From: Diogma glabrata
Taxonomy: Eukaryota; Arthropoda; Insecta; Diptera; Cylindrotomidae
DNA: 64,000 nt
NCBI GenBank assembly: GCA_963693315.1
Contig: OY856186.1
Coordinates: 91,615,554 to 91,679,553, forward strand
Direction of reading: 5' to 3'
This document shows positions 10,240-20,260 of the stretch, in pieces (the first letter of the stretch is position 1; each line of letters opens with the position of its first letter). Below the pieces are notes generated by a model that worked only from the letters and a program-made list of their open reading frames with translations, had not been told where the DNA came from and did no database searches. Position numbers and translations under genes: made by a program.

Positions 10240-10680
10240 GCCCGAGTAGGAACTGCCAATGTTAAACAACGAACCAATCTCGGGCCAGTAGTTGCAAGCA
10301 GAGCCTTGGTTGGCTAGCTTTGGTTTCAGTCTGGGCCAGTGGTAAATGCCAAGACTAAAGCAAGGTTCAGTTTATTATATTATACGCGTTATTAACCAGT
10401 CTAATGCATTGTAAACATGTGTAGGCCATATTATGTTTATCTTTATTTTCATATATGTTACTCTTTCCACACATTTAAAGGAGGTCTGGAAAAAATTGGT
10501 TTGGTAGACTTGGTCCAAGTTTTAGTTGTCATACTTGGCCCAAGCCTGGTTTGACATGCTTGGCCCCAAGATATCACTAAAAGCTTGGCCCAAGCTTAGA
10601 GGCCGTTTGAAAATGTTAAGCTTGGCCCAACCCCTAAAAGCTATGGTGCGGGCTTGGCTCCATAGCTTTTTTTTACCCGG
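10240..10680 (+). mobile_element. CCAAGC-rich element, short copy
   Basis: Begins GCCCGAGTAGGAACTGCC and ends TTACCCGGGT. The GC-rich CTTGGCCCAAGC zone near the right end matches 870-1080 inversely. It interrupts the TTTTTATTCGCC element, whose copy 1 supplies the uninterrupted sequence. It lacks the extra 900 bp seen in the long copy. Confidence 0.65.
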
Positions 10681-10721
10681 GTGTGATATGCGGCCTTAAA
10701 GTGTTACTTTCTAACCATACT

Positions 10722-11052
10722 TGAAATCGCCCAGTGGCTGAAATTCGGCCATTGTTAATGGAAATTGTAAATAGACCTCCCAACAAAATGGCTACAACAC
10801 ATTTCAAAGTTTGATTAATTGATATAATTGATTTTGGATTGTGAAACAAATAACTTGGAAAAAAACAAAATAATCGAAAAAATCAGAAAAACACACCTTC
10901 ATATTTTTCCCCTTTTTTCCAAAAAATCGTCCAAATTCCAAAGATATTACATCTCCTACCTTTCCAACGATATACATACTGCACCATTTTTGTTGGGACA
11001 AATATTTTGAAATGGTACCACGAAAATAGTGCTTTCGTATTTATATATAGAT
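10722..11052 (+). repeat. Dispersed repeat with TGGCCGAA palindrome, copy 1
   Basis: Starts near GAAATCGCCCAGTGGCTG with the near-palindrome TGGCTGAAATTCGGCCA and ends TTTATATATAGAT. It is clearly related over its whole length to 49806-50176. It interrupts the TTTTTATTCGCC element, so it is mobile or was copied in. The class is unknown. Confidence 0.65.
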
Positions 11053-11196
11053 ATTTTGTTGTCATAGTTACATGCATTCAAAAAAGTAAACAACATTTAA
11101 ATTTGTTTAAATTCTATAAAAATACAAATTTTTATCAAAGCAACCTTTTAATCCAATCAAAATAATTATTATTTTTTGTTGTCATATACTGTTGTC

Positions 11197-11425
11197 ATAT
11201 AAGCTTATATCAGCGATAGTTTATTAGAATAGGAGTTTTTTGCTATTAAACTATCGATACATTGGGTGTTTATACCACTACCATATCACGTGGTATAAAC
11301 GCTCAGAATAATATTGATAGATAGAATACGGCTACCGCATTTCAAATTTAAATATAAAATCTTATCAATTAATTTGAAATTCAAACTAAATTTCGAGTGA
11401 TTTTGATGTTGCACATTTTTTACAA
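11197..11425. other. Unassigned DNA with two hairpins
   Basis: GCGATAGTTTATTA pairs with TATTAAACTATCG (11213-11255), and GTTTATACCAC pairs with GTGGTATAAAC (about 11267-11301). No gene is seen. These may be the end of another inverted-repeat element. Confidence 0.4.
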
Positions 11426-11820
11426 TCTTTTTTTTTTTTTTTATTCAAAGTTAGGCATGTTTAGTGTTAATTATAATAAATTATAAATTAACGTCTCTGA
11501 ATATCCGAAGATACCATGCCAACTAGGGATAAGAATGGAATGCAAATTAAGATTCTCTGAGAAATTTATGAACGTTAACTTTAAAGCCTTGAGGATTAAA
11601 TTCATCAGGGAAAACCCAGGAAGGTAAGGCATTCCAAAGATGAGAGACTCTGTTGAAAAAGTCACGTTGGAAGGCAACAGTTCTACACCTAATTATTTGA
11701 ACTGTAAAGGGATGCGCTGCTACGTTTGCTCTGGTGTGACGCGAAAGGTTTGCTGATTTCGGTAAAATCGATTTGATCTCTGCAGAAGCTCGTTCATCCA
11801 TAATAAAAAATCGCATGAAA
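11426..11820 (-). pseudogene. Jockey/CR1-like LINE 3' end with C-terminal coding
   Basis: A poly(T) at 11428-11444 marks the poly(A) tail of a minus-strand LINE. The frame from 11816 to 11547 carries RCRTVAFQRDFFNRVSHLWN and LPSWVFPDEF, the conserved C-terminal tail of the same LINE family as at 47.0-47.3 kb. Endonuclease and reverse transcriptase are absent, so this is a typical 5'-truncated insertion. Upstream (higher coordinates) lies unrelated AT-rich DNA. Confidence 0.8.
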
Positions 11821-12327
11821 TTGTGTTTTACATTTTACGTTTTGACGGTTACAATTTTTTGAATATACTATTATACTATCGATCAAAAGCAAAATATCAA
11901 ATGACTATATGTCATATTAAAAAGGTATTATTCTATCCGTTTACACTGTAATAGTTTAATAGCTATTTGCTATTATTTTATTATACCGTTGCGAACACTG
12001 TTAATTTAATTTTAGGGCTATTATTTTGAAAACGTACATTTTTTGTTGATTTTTAAAAAATCTGAAATTTTGATAACTTGTTGGTATTGACGAAAGGAAA
12101 AAGTGATTTCTGCTTTTATTTTTTGAGTACTCTGAATCGGAGTTATGCGCGGTTGAATTTTGAGGCTTTTTCACGTAGTTTTGGTAATGGTGGCAATGTT
12201 TTGTGAATAGGTGCCACAAATTTCATCTGACTTACGTATATTTTTGCAAGTAAAAAGGAAAATAATTGAATAATTGAAATAAGTAAGTTTAAAATTAATA
12301 ACTTTTCTCTTTTCCGCTAGGCGGCGC

Positions 12328-14579
12328 GGATGTGCGATCCTTTAGAGATGCATACATCGGAAGTGACCACTTCCTTGTATGTGCAACGATAAGGTTCCAC
12401 TTCCCAAATCCAGGCATTCCAAAATTCAATCAACCGAAACGTTTTAACATCTCATCATTAAAGAATGCTGAAACAGAAGAGAGATATCAAATCCATATTG
12501 CCGAAACATTGGAAAAATCAGAAACCATTAATGGAGACGTCGATAAGTCATGGTATTTGCTCAAAGATGCTGTTTTAAGCACTGCTGAGGGAATACTTGG
12601 ACGACCAGAGAACCACTCCCAGAAGCCATGGATGGATCAAGCATGCCTTGATGCTATTCAATACAAAAGAGATTGCTATCTGAAGCTTCTACAAGGACGC
12701 AACACCAGGTCCACGAAAGAGAATTATAAACTGGCAAGACAAGCCGTTACAAAGTTATGTAGACGAACGAAGAGAGAATGGTGGAAGAGAAAGTGTGAGG
12801 AGATTGAAAGCTTCAATAAGGAACATCAATCGCGTAACTTCTTTCAACAGGTTAAAACCTTAAAGAAGGGCCCTCAACTAGATCGACTGCTATTCAAAAC
12901 GAAGATGGGGAGCTACAAGTAGACCTTAAAAATATTTTAGATACTTGGGCCGCTTATTTTGAGAATCTTCTCAACTTAAGTGACCAGCAACAAGTCGGGC
13001 GACGAGCAAAGCTTATTCGTGCGTCAAAGGTACATGTAGACGAACCAACCAAAGAGGAATTCGAAGCGGCGCTGTCTAAATTAAAACGCAATAAAGCCCC
13101 TGGTATCGACGATATAACATCCGAAATGATTGTACATGGTGGCGAAACTCTATCCTTAAGATTGTTTGAACTTGTTCAAATGATCTGGAGGACTAAAACC
13201 ATGCCACAGGACTGGAACACAGCTATGCTGATACCAATCCATAAAAAGGGTAATCGCCTACAATGTGCAAACTACAGAGGAATCACTCTCCTTTGCACAG
13301 CATACAAAATCTTTTCTTACATTTTGCTATCCAAAATCAATCCTTTTGCTGAACAACTGTTTGGAGAATATCAGTGTGGTTTCCGGCGGGGCCGAGGTAC
13401 TACCGATGCACTTTTCTCGATAAGGATGATTTTGCAAAAGTGCCGAGAGTTCAACATACCTGTGCACCAACTTTTCATTGATTTCAGGCAGGCTTACGAC
13501 TCTCTCGAACGAGAGACTCTATGGTCTGCTCTGGTGTCGATGGGAATTCCTGGTAAACTAATATCACTATGCAAAATGACAGTACAGAACTCTCAATGCT
13601 TTGTACGAGTAGAGAACGAAATATCAAAGTTTTTTAAAGTCGACTCCGGTTTAAGACAAGGTGATGCTATCTCTCCTATACTTTTTAATTTAGCCTTGGA
13701 ATATGTGTGCCGTCAAAAGAAACTACCGACTAATAACAATATCCTGTCAATAAACTCAGTACAGATGATTGCTTACGCTGATGATGTTGTCATCCTCGGC
13801 CGAAGTGAAGCTGTTATGAGTGAGACCTTCAAGTCGCTTGAGAGTGGTGCTAGAAAAATTGGTCTGCAAATTAACTACAATAAAACCAAACATATGAATG
13901 TTTCAAGGGAGGCTGAGAAGAAAGATTTGATGTGCGGCGATGAACGAATTGAGGGAGTTGAATCTTTTAAATATTGGGGATCAATGCTTGACTCAAACAA
14001 CAGCATACTTACAGATATAAAAGCTCGAATCGCTGCAGGTAATCGAACTTTCTACTCAATTAAACCTCTCCTTGGATCACCGTATGTATCAACTAACACC
14101 AAGCTCAAGTTATACAAGACATTGATTAGACCGGTTGTGATGTATGGGTCACAAACGTGGACCCTTACACAAAATGACGAATCGCATTTTAGCGTAAGAT
14201 CCTACGCTACATTTTTGGTCCACTTACGACAGACGATGGAGAGTATAGAACCCGGTATAACTTTGAGATCAGAGACCTTCTTGAGGGTCCTGATATAATA
14301 GGTTGTATCCGTTCTAATAGGATTGCTTGGTTTGGGCATGTTCTACGAGCCGATTCATAGTCTGGAATGATTAGAAAAATGGACGTTAGTACTCCAGGGA
14401 GTGGGCGACCGCGAGGTAGAGCACGACTACAATGGGAGACTGACGTAATAAACGACCTTAAAAAAATCGGCTGCCATGGTAATTATGTCGCTGTTGCGAA
14501 TGACCGTGGTGAATATTCAAAGCTTATCAACCTGGCAACGCTCCTACATGGAGCATGAACGCCTTTAAAAAAAAAAAAA
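12328..14579 (+). pseudogene. RTE-like LINE, 5'-truncated, broken
   Basis: It begins inside the endonuclease end (GSDHFLVCATIRFHFPNP), then a linker (12332-12922), then reverse transcriptase (about 13000-14298). Visible motifs are FIDFRQAYDS (motif A), LRQGDAISPILFN (motif B), AYADDVVILG (catalytic YADD) and GLQINYNKTK. The C-terminal piece at 14367-14558 has VSTPGSGRPRGRARLQW. A frameshift near 12900, another near 14195 and a stop near 14360 break it. The 3' end is a poly(A) run at 14567-14579. The same family occurs, in reverse, at 59945-61432. Such proteins are often mislabelled craniofacial development protein 2-like. Confidence 0.85.
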
Positions 14580-14667
14580 TTCTTTTCGCCTTTAAATTGA
14601 AATATTTATGATTATCAGAAAAAGAAAACATTTTGGCAATTATTTTATCGGGTGTAGTGTTATCCGG

Positions 14668-15968
14668 TTAAAAACAGTGGAATCCTTGAGTTCCACTTAT
14701 GGTTTTAATGTCCGAAAACCGCATCGAAAGAAATTGCTCCTGTAATTCGATATCTCCTGAAGACACATATGATAACTTCATAACGTGGTTGGTTTTTTTC
14801 GACCAAATTTCCGCCCATTCAAATAATTCCCTTGCTGTTGATATTTTTTCTCCTTTGAGCGAAGCTCTTCGGGCTTCTCTTTTAAGTGTTCCTCCAATCC
14901 CATCGGATGGACCCTTTCCGTGCGCAGTTGCAAAGAAATGCCATTCTGCAGGTATTTTAAAATCATCAATATGTTTGCAGAGATTTATGAAATTCTTCTT
15001 ATTTTTATATTGAGCTGCTGAACCATCAGTAAAATATAAATTTTTTTTGATACTTGGATATATTTCTTGCTGTTTTTCAATGAATTCAATACACATTTCC
15101 TGGTATTTATGAACTGCAACTGTGTTATGCATTAAATGATCAGATATAATGACAAAAGATAAGACCTCTAGATTATCATTACATGATTTGTAGTAAATTA
15201 CGATTGGGTGGATTGTGGCTTGAACTTTATTGAACTTTATTGTGCAGCTTCTATCTCACTCTGCGTTATCATTGAGTATCCTGGATACGTTGATTTGACC
15301 AAAATTTACGTGGTAGAGTTGTCAACAAAAACACTTGTTTTGATTTAGAGCTGGCATCTTTAAATTCCTTTTTAAGGTTCATAAGCCATGATGTATATTC
15401 ACATTCCTCGTTTGGTGATAACACTTTAACTGAATCTACTTGAAATATTCTTTGACTTATTGCCGATGTGACACTTGCAATTTTTTTATAACTTCCTGTT
15501 GTAATATGTTTTTGTTTGATAGGAGATTCGGCTAACCTTCCAAGAACATTGTTAATATCTTTTAAAGTGTCATTAAGTAGTTCAGGAACTGGTGGAGATA
15601 TAGTATCAACCGAAACTGGTGATGGATCTAAAGATGCTGTAGGTATTTGAATATTTTCGTTCGTTGGAACATTTTCAACATCCTGATTTATAGAAATAAC
15701 TTCACTATCGATAGTTTCTGAACATGAAAGCTGCTGTAGAAAATATTAGTTGCATATGAATTTTTATTCATTTTAATAAAAAAATTAAATTTACCTTGTT
15801 TTTATAGATATAAGTGCCACATGTTTCACATATAAACTGGTCATCACGCAAAGTGAAATTTAGGGTCGCAGCTTTTTGAATAACAGCTGGTGTGACCAGT
15901 TTCATATTTTTTGATGTCCGCTTATTATATTTGAGACCGTACAAGTTACAGCACAATTTGAAAGGCAT
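14668..15968 (-). pseudogene. Transposase-like FTDGxAAQYKN / HFFATAHGKGP gene, internally deleted
   Basis: Start ATG at 15968 (MPFKLCCNLYGLKYNKRT), a CxxC pair (FICETCGTY), then a 61-bp intron (15794-15734, GTAAAT...TTTCTACAG) and a second exon running to TGA at 15269. After a short out-of-frame stretch the frame resumes at about 15260 (VQATIHPIVIYY) and continues to 14668 with FTDGSAAQYKNKKNFINLC and WHFFATAHGKGPSDGIGGTL. I recall similar proteins as uncharacterised, repeat-associated genes of animals; the DG..Q and HGKGP blocks look like nuclease/transposase motifs, which is inference. The usual middle part (CVCTIHQNMKLM) is missing here but present at 28.9 kb. It lies between long inverted repeats. 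Confidence 0.6.
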
Positions 15969-18872
15969 TTCTATTATGTATTATCTTTTCTAAAGGTTAT
16001 GTCTTCTAAATATTTTTGAATATACTTGCTATAAGGCAATCACATCATATACCTTTTAAATAGTTTTGACATAGGCAGAATCAGGTAAAATTAGGTAGCT
16101 ACAATTTAATATATTTTGATTGGATGCAAGCATAATTTGTTCCAAAAACCGTTTGTGGGCGTCATTAGAAATTTTAAATGTTAAAATTATGAGTCTCTAA
16201 TGAGATTTTAATTAGTAAAAAGGGGCTGAATAGACATTTTTTAAAATTAATAAACATTTTACAGACCATTTTAATAATTTAAATTCCTTTATTTTACCAC
16301 TTAACTTAAATTAATTTTTAATAAGTTTTTAACCATTTACCCGCACAGAAAATGGTTCAAATTTATTGCAGGTATTAAAATATGAAATGTTTAATTTATT
16401 AGATCGACATTTAGTACAGGATTATTAACTTAATAAAAAAACACATGTGAATTTTTCATATACCAAACTTTAAAAAATCGTAAGAAGAAATCCATATTGA
16501 ATTGCTGACTTTTTATTTCTCAATTTCATAGCTGCATATGTTTACTTTAAAATTTGTGAAAAACAAAAAAAAAACCTACTTTTTGAGATATGAGCTTTGA
16601 AGTAAACCAAGGTTTTACGCGCCGCCTAGCGGAAAAGAGAAAAGTTATTAATTTTATACTTACTTATTTCAATTATTCAATTATTTTCCTTTTTACTTGC
16701 AAAAATATACGTAAGTCAGATGAAATTTGTGGCACCTATTCACAAAACATTGCCACCATTACCAAAACTACGTGAAAAAGCCTCTAAATTCAACCGCACA
16801 TAACTCCGATTCAGAGTACTCAAAAAATAAAAGCAGAAATAACTTTTTTCCTTTCGTCAATGCCAACAAGTTATCAAAATTTCAGACTTTTAAAAAATAG
16901 TTGTTTTTTTTTCGATGTACGTTTTCAAAATAATAGCCCTTTAACAGGTTTTTGTTCGTAATCGCATCTTCTTTTCTTTTTATTAAATTTTAAAACAATC
17001 CAAGAACTCATTTATATATTGACCCTCTTTTCGTTTAGGTGAATTTAATTATAAATACAGCTAATTATTTGTTTAATCACCCAGTCTTGATTTGAATTTA
17101 AATCAAATTAATTAGTGCGGTAATTGTTTTACTGATAGTCAAATGCCCAGTTGTTTTAAATAAAAAAAAAATAAAATTATAATCGGAACTGATCTAGTTT
17201 ATTGGATAGTTTTCCTTTTTAGGGTTCCGTTTTTAATACGGAACACTATTGGTAAGAGTAAAACGACTTTTTCACATTATATCGATTATTTCGTAAACTA
17301 TAAATGCTATGAACTTGAAATTTGAGGTGCATATAAAACTAATCTGTCCACATGAATTGAAGGATACAAATAAAACTAAAGTGGTTTTTGTTGTGTTTAC
17401 AAGGGTACGATTGAGAAAATGCATTCTTTTATAGATTCAAGTAGGGTATCATATGAAAGGGCTTCATTTCAGCATTTCTTAAAAGTTTATTTTGGAATTT
17501 TACATGTCACCATTGTTTGTATAATTTTGAATTATGACGTTTTTTTCGTGTTTAGGTAAGAACCTCGACTAGCTCCGAACCTAACAAAACGAAAATGTTC
17601 AAATGTATTTGGAATGATAGAATAATTAGTAAGTTTTTAATAAAAAATATAAAAAAGTGTCATATACTCATAATTAGATTTATTAAGGGGGTGGAAATGA
17701 GAAAGGGGTAAAAACACTATTTAAAATTTCGTCAAGTGGGGTGTCATTTGAAAGAGCACCTAATTTAGAAAGAAATCTAGAATTTAGAATTTAGATGCAC
17801 AGTTTTTGAGTTATTATTAAAAAAGTGCGACTTTCAGACCGCCCCCCCCCCTACGTTTCGACACTGATTGACAGAAAAATTTGTAAAGATTCACAGAGCT
17901 AGGAAATTTAGTCAATTTTGTATGAAAACTATAGCAAAGTCTCAAATAATTATTTTTCTGTGTGCTTAGGGGACCGGGATAGAGAGGGTAAAAAAAACTT
18001 TTTTTGACCCAAGCGAGTGGGGTGTCATTTGAAAGAGCACTTAATTAAGAATTCGTTGCCATTTTTTTTTAGAATTTTGCGGTGCCCAGGTTTTGAGTTA
18101 TGGTCAAAAAAGTACAAAATTCTGAAGGTCCCCCCTAACGTTTCGACACTGATTGACAGAAAAATTTGAAAAAATTCACAGAGTTAGGAAATTTAGTAAA
18201 TTTTGTATGAAAACTATAGCGAAGTCTCAAATATGTAATTATATTTCTGTGTGTTTAGGGGACCGGGGTAGAGAGGGTAAAATAAACATTTTTGACCCAA
18301 GCGAGTGGGGTGTCATATGAAATAGCACCTAATTTAAAATTCATTGCAATTTTTTTTAGAATTTTTCGGTGCCCAGTTTTTGAGTTATTGTCAAAAAAAG
18401 TGTAAAATTCAGACCGTTCCCCCATACGTTTCGACACTCATTGACAGAAAAGTTTGTAAAAATTCATTGAGTTAGGATATTTGGTGAATTTTGTATGCAA
18501 ATTATAACAAAGTCTCAAATAATTATATTTCTATGTGTTTAGGGGACGGGGCAGAGAGGGTAAAAAAATCCTTTTTGGACCCAAGCGAGTTTAAACGAAT
18601 TTAAACATTATTGCAATTTTTTTTAGAAATTTTGGGAGCACAGTTTTTGAGTTATGGACAAGAAAATGCAAAATTCAGATCGTTCCGCCCCCTACGTTTC
18701 GGCGATGATTGACAGAAAAATTTGAAAAAATTCACAGAGAGAGGAAGATTGGTAAATTTTGAATGAAAATCATAGCGAAGACTCAAATAATTATATTTCT
18801 GTGGGTTTAGGGAATGGGTGTGGTGTGAGTAAAAAAAAGGTTTTTGAACCAAATAAGTAGGGTGTCATATAA

Positions 18873-19434
18873 ACCCGAGCAGAAATTAGTTAGGGAAAAC
18901 CTGAATACCGTCAGGGCGTGATCAGGGCCTGGTCAGTCCTACAAGGGCAATCCCTATTAGGGCAATCTGATGTTTGGACTGTTCCGAGTCTGATTTACAA
19001 TACCCTTTTAGGGTTAACCGTATTTGAATATATCCGGCCCTGATCAGGTTTTTCGTATTTGACCCCTAGCTGAAATTTCAATTGTTTAAAATTCACTAGA
19101 GTATTATCTATTTTAGAAATATATAGTTAAAGTCATTTCATGTATGTTTTAATTATCGCTTCTCGGCTGAAAGACTATAATAATAGTGATTAAGGTAGTA
19201 TGTATGTTTTAATTTTTCCATTGTTTTTTTTTAAGGTCTGGTCCGGATATCCCAATCAGGGCTTGATCCGATTATCCCAATCAGGGTCTGATCCGGTAAT
19301 CCCAATCAGGACCTGATAGGGCAAAAGCGTTACACTCATGATCAGGGCCCAATCAGGCTGTCCTACCAGTGCCTGATCCGGACTAGGGCAAACCTGATCA
19401 GGACCTTACTTGAGCCCTGACAAATTTCTGCTCG
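18873..19434. mobile_element. CCCGAGCAGAAATT-ended inverted-repeat element
   Basis: Left CCCGAGCAGAAATTAGT and right AATTTCTGCTCGGG are inverse. The interior is made of CTGATCAGGGC / GGTCTGATCCGG words. The tandem unit of family B is cut in the middle of its GGGTGTCATATGAAAG word, so the insertion is secondary. The flanks are A-rich, so the target duplication (possibly AA) cannot be fixed. It encloses the U2-like insert. Confidence 0.75.
19155..19199 (+). pseudogene. U2 snRNA 5'-end-like insert flanked by 15-bp direct repeats
   Basis: The 45 bp start with ATCGCTTCTCGGC, identical to the first 13 nt of U2 snRNA, followed by weaker similarity (CTA..AGTG..TAGT). It is bounded by perfect 15-bp repeats ATGTATGTTTTAATT at 19140-19154 and 19200-19214. 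A 5' fragment of U2 (possibly fused to other RNA) inserted by LINE machinery would give this picture. The match is short and no poly(A) is seen. Confidence 0.4.
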
Positions 19435-19872
19435 GGAAGGAGTACATAATTTAAGAAACATTACAATTTTTTTAGAATTTTGCAATGCATAGTTCTTGTG
19501 TTATTGAAAGAAAATATTTTTAGTATGTAGCCTCTCCACCCCCATAATTTCAACACTTGATTGACCGAAAAAATAATCAAATTAATCCATTTACAAGCTG
19601 GTGTAATTGAATCTTTCTTAAGTTACCAAAAACATCTATGGATAAGATTTAACCTGAATTAACATATTTTTGCCATTTTTGATCAATGTAGATTTGATTG
19701 TAATTTACTATTGACATTTACAATTTAACGTTTATTTTGTTATGCGTCTATGGTCTGGAAATATAAGGACATTACAACACAACTTTTTGTCAATAATTTT
19801 TTATATTGTGTTCTTTTACATTCACGGAACCCTTGACGAGCGAATTGTATTCGCACTTGTCTGACTTTTTTT

Positions 19873-20260
19873 AATATAAAATCCGTTCTGTTTTATTTTT
19901 GTTTGGTGACTTTTTGGTTAATTAATTTTCTGAGAATCGCTAATTTTTCTTTTTTTTCATTGAAGTGGGTGAAAAACAAATAATAAGTATTTGATAAAAA
20001 CACCAAAGCATTGTTAAGGATAAAGAAAAATAATGTTATTCTGTTAAACGAAAAGTTTTCTTTAAAACAAAAGAGAAAAAAAATTTCTATATGTGGTTTT
20101 GTCGAATTCGGTAAATGAATTATCGATCAAAATATTAAAAGTTTAATTAAAACTACTATTATATTATGTGTTATCAATCTATTTGTGAAGAAAAAGTAAA
20201 TTTGAAAAAAAAATAAATTAAATATAAAATTATTTTTTGGTAAATAAAAAAAAAGGAATT
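19873..20260. other. No feature recognised
   Basis: AT-rich spacer between family B and family A copy 2, with runs of A and T and no coding signal. Confidence 0.5.

Larger units (their letters stand above)
10201..11196 (+). mobile_element. Small TTTTTATTCGCC-ended element, copy 2, split by two insertions
   Basis: TTTTTATTCGCC and the following GTGTTACTTTATTACT match copy 1 at 5531. The match stops at 10240, resumes at about 10681 (GATATGCGGCCTTAAAGTGT), stops again near 10722 and resumes at 11053 (TTTTGTTGTCATAGTTAC) to about 11196. The two gaps are repeats known elsewhere in the window. The right terminal inverted repeat is missing. Confidence 0.7.
11998..16947. mobile_element. Long-terminal-inverted-repeat element carrying an FTDG/HGKGP gene
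   Basis: Left repeat 11998-12327 and right repeat 16618-16947 are inverse copies, over 90% alike by eye, for about 325 bp. Outer ends are CTGTTAA..AGGGCTATTATTTTG, inner ends CCGCTAGGCGGCGCG. Between them lie a 5'-truncated RTE LINE (12328-14579, later insert) and a minus-strand intron-containing gene (14668-15968). Without the LINE the element is about 2.7 kb. The arrangement suggests that the gene is, or derives from, the element's transposase. I could not identify a target-site duplication, and the superfamily is not established. Confidence 0.65.
17688..19560 (+). repeat. Tandem units of about 270-290 bp within family B
   Basis: Units start at about 17688, 17968, 18258, 18540 and 18812 with GGGGACCGGG-like words. 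They contain GGGGTGTCATTTGAAAGAGC and ACGTTTCGACACTGATTGAC. The fifth unit is split by the CCCGAGCAG element and resumes after 19434. Confidence 0.8.
17221..19872 (+). mobile_element. Family B repeat (AGGGTTCCG...CGGAACCCT), HINE-like
   Basis: The 5' end AGGGTTCCGTTTTTAATACG forms a hairpin with the following CGGAACACT. Near the 3' end CGGAACCCTT at 19824 inversely matches the 5' AGGGTTCCG. It is followed by the hairpin GCGAATTGTATTCGC (19840-19854) and a short CACTTGTCTGAC-T-rich tail. The centre consists of about 280-bp tandem units. The layout (subterminal inverted repeat, tandem core, 3' hairpin) is that described for Helentron-associated elements. The sequence belongs to an AGGGTTCCG repeat widespread in insects. 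It is interrupted at 18873-19434. Confidence 0.7.

Noticed and set aside
14699..15013. 104-codon plus-strand frame
   Set aside because: Shadow of the minus-strand FTDG/HGKGP gene, whose frame has the recognisable motifs.
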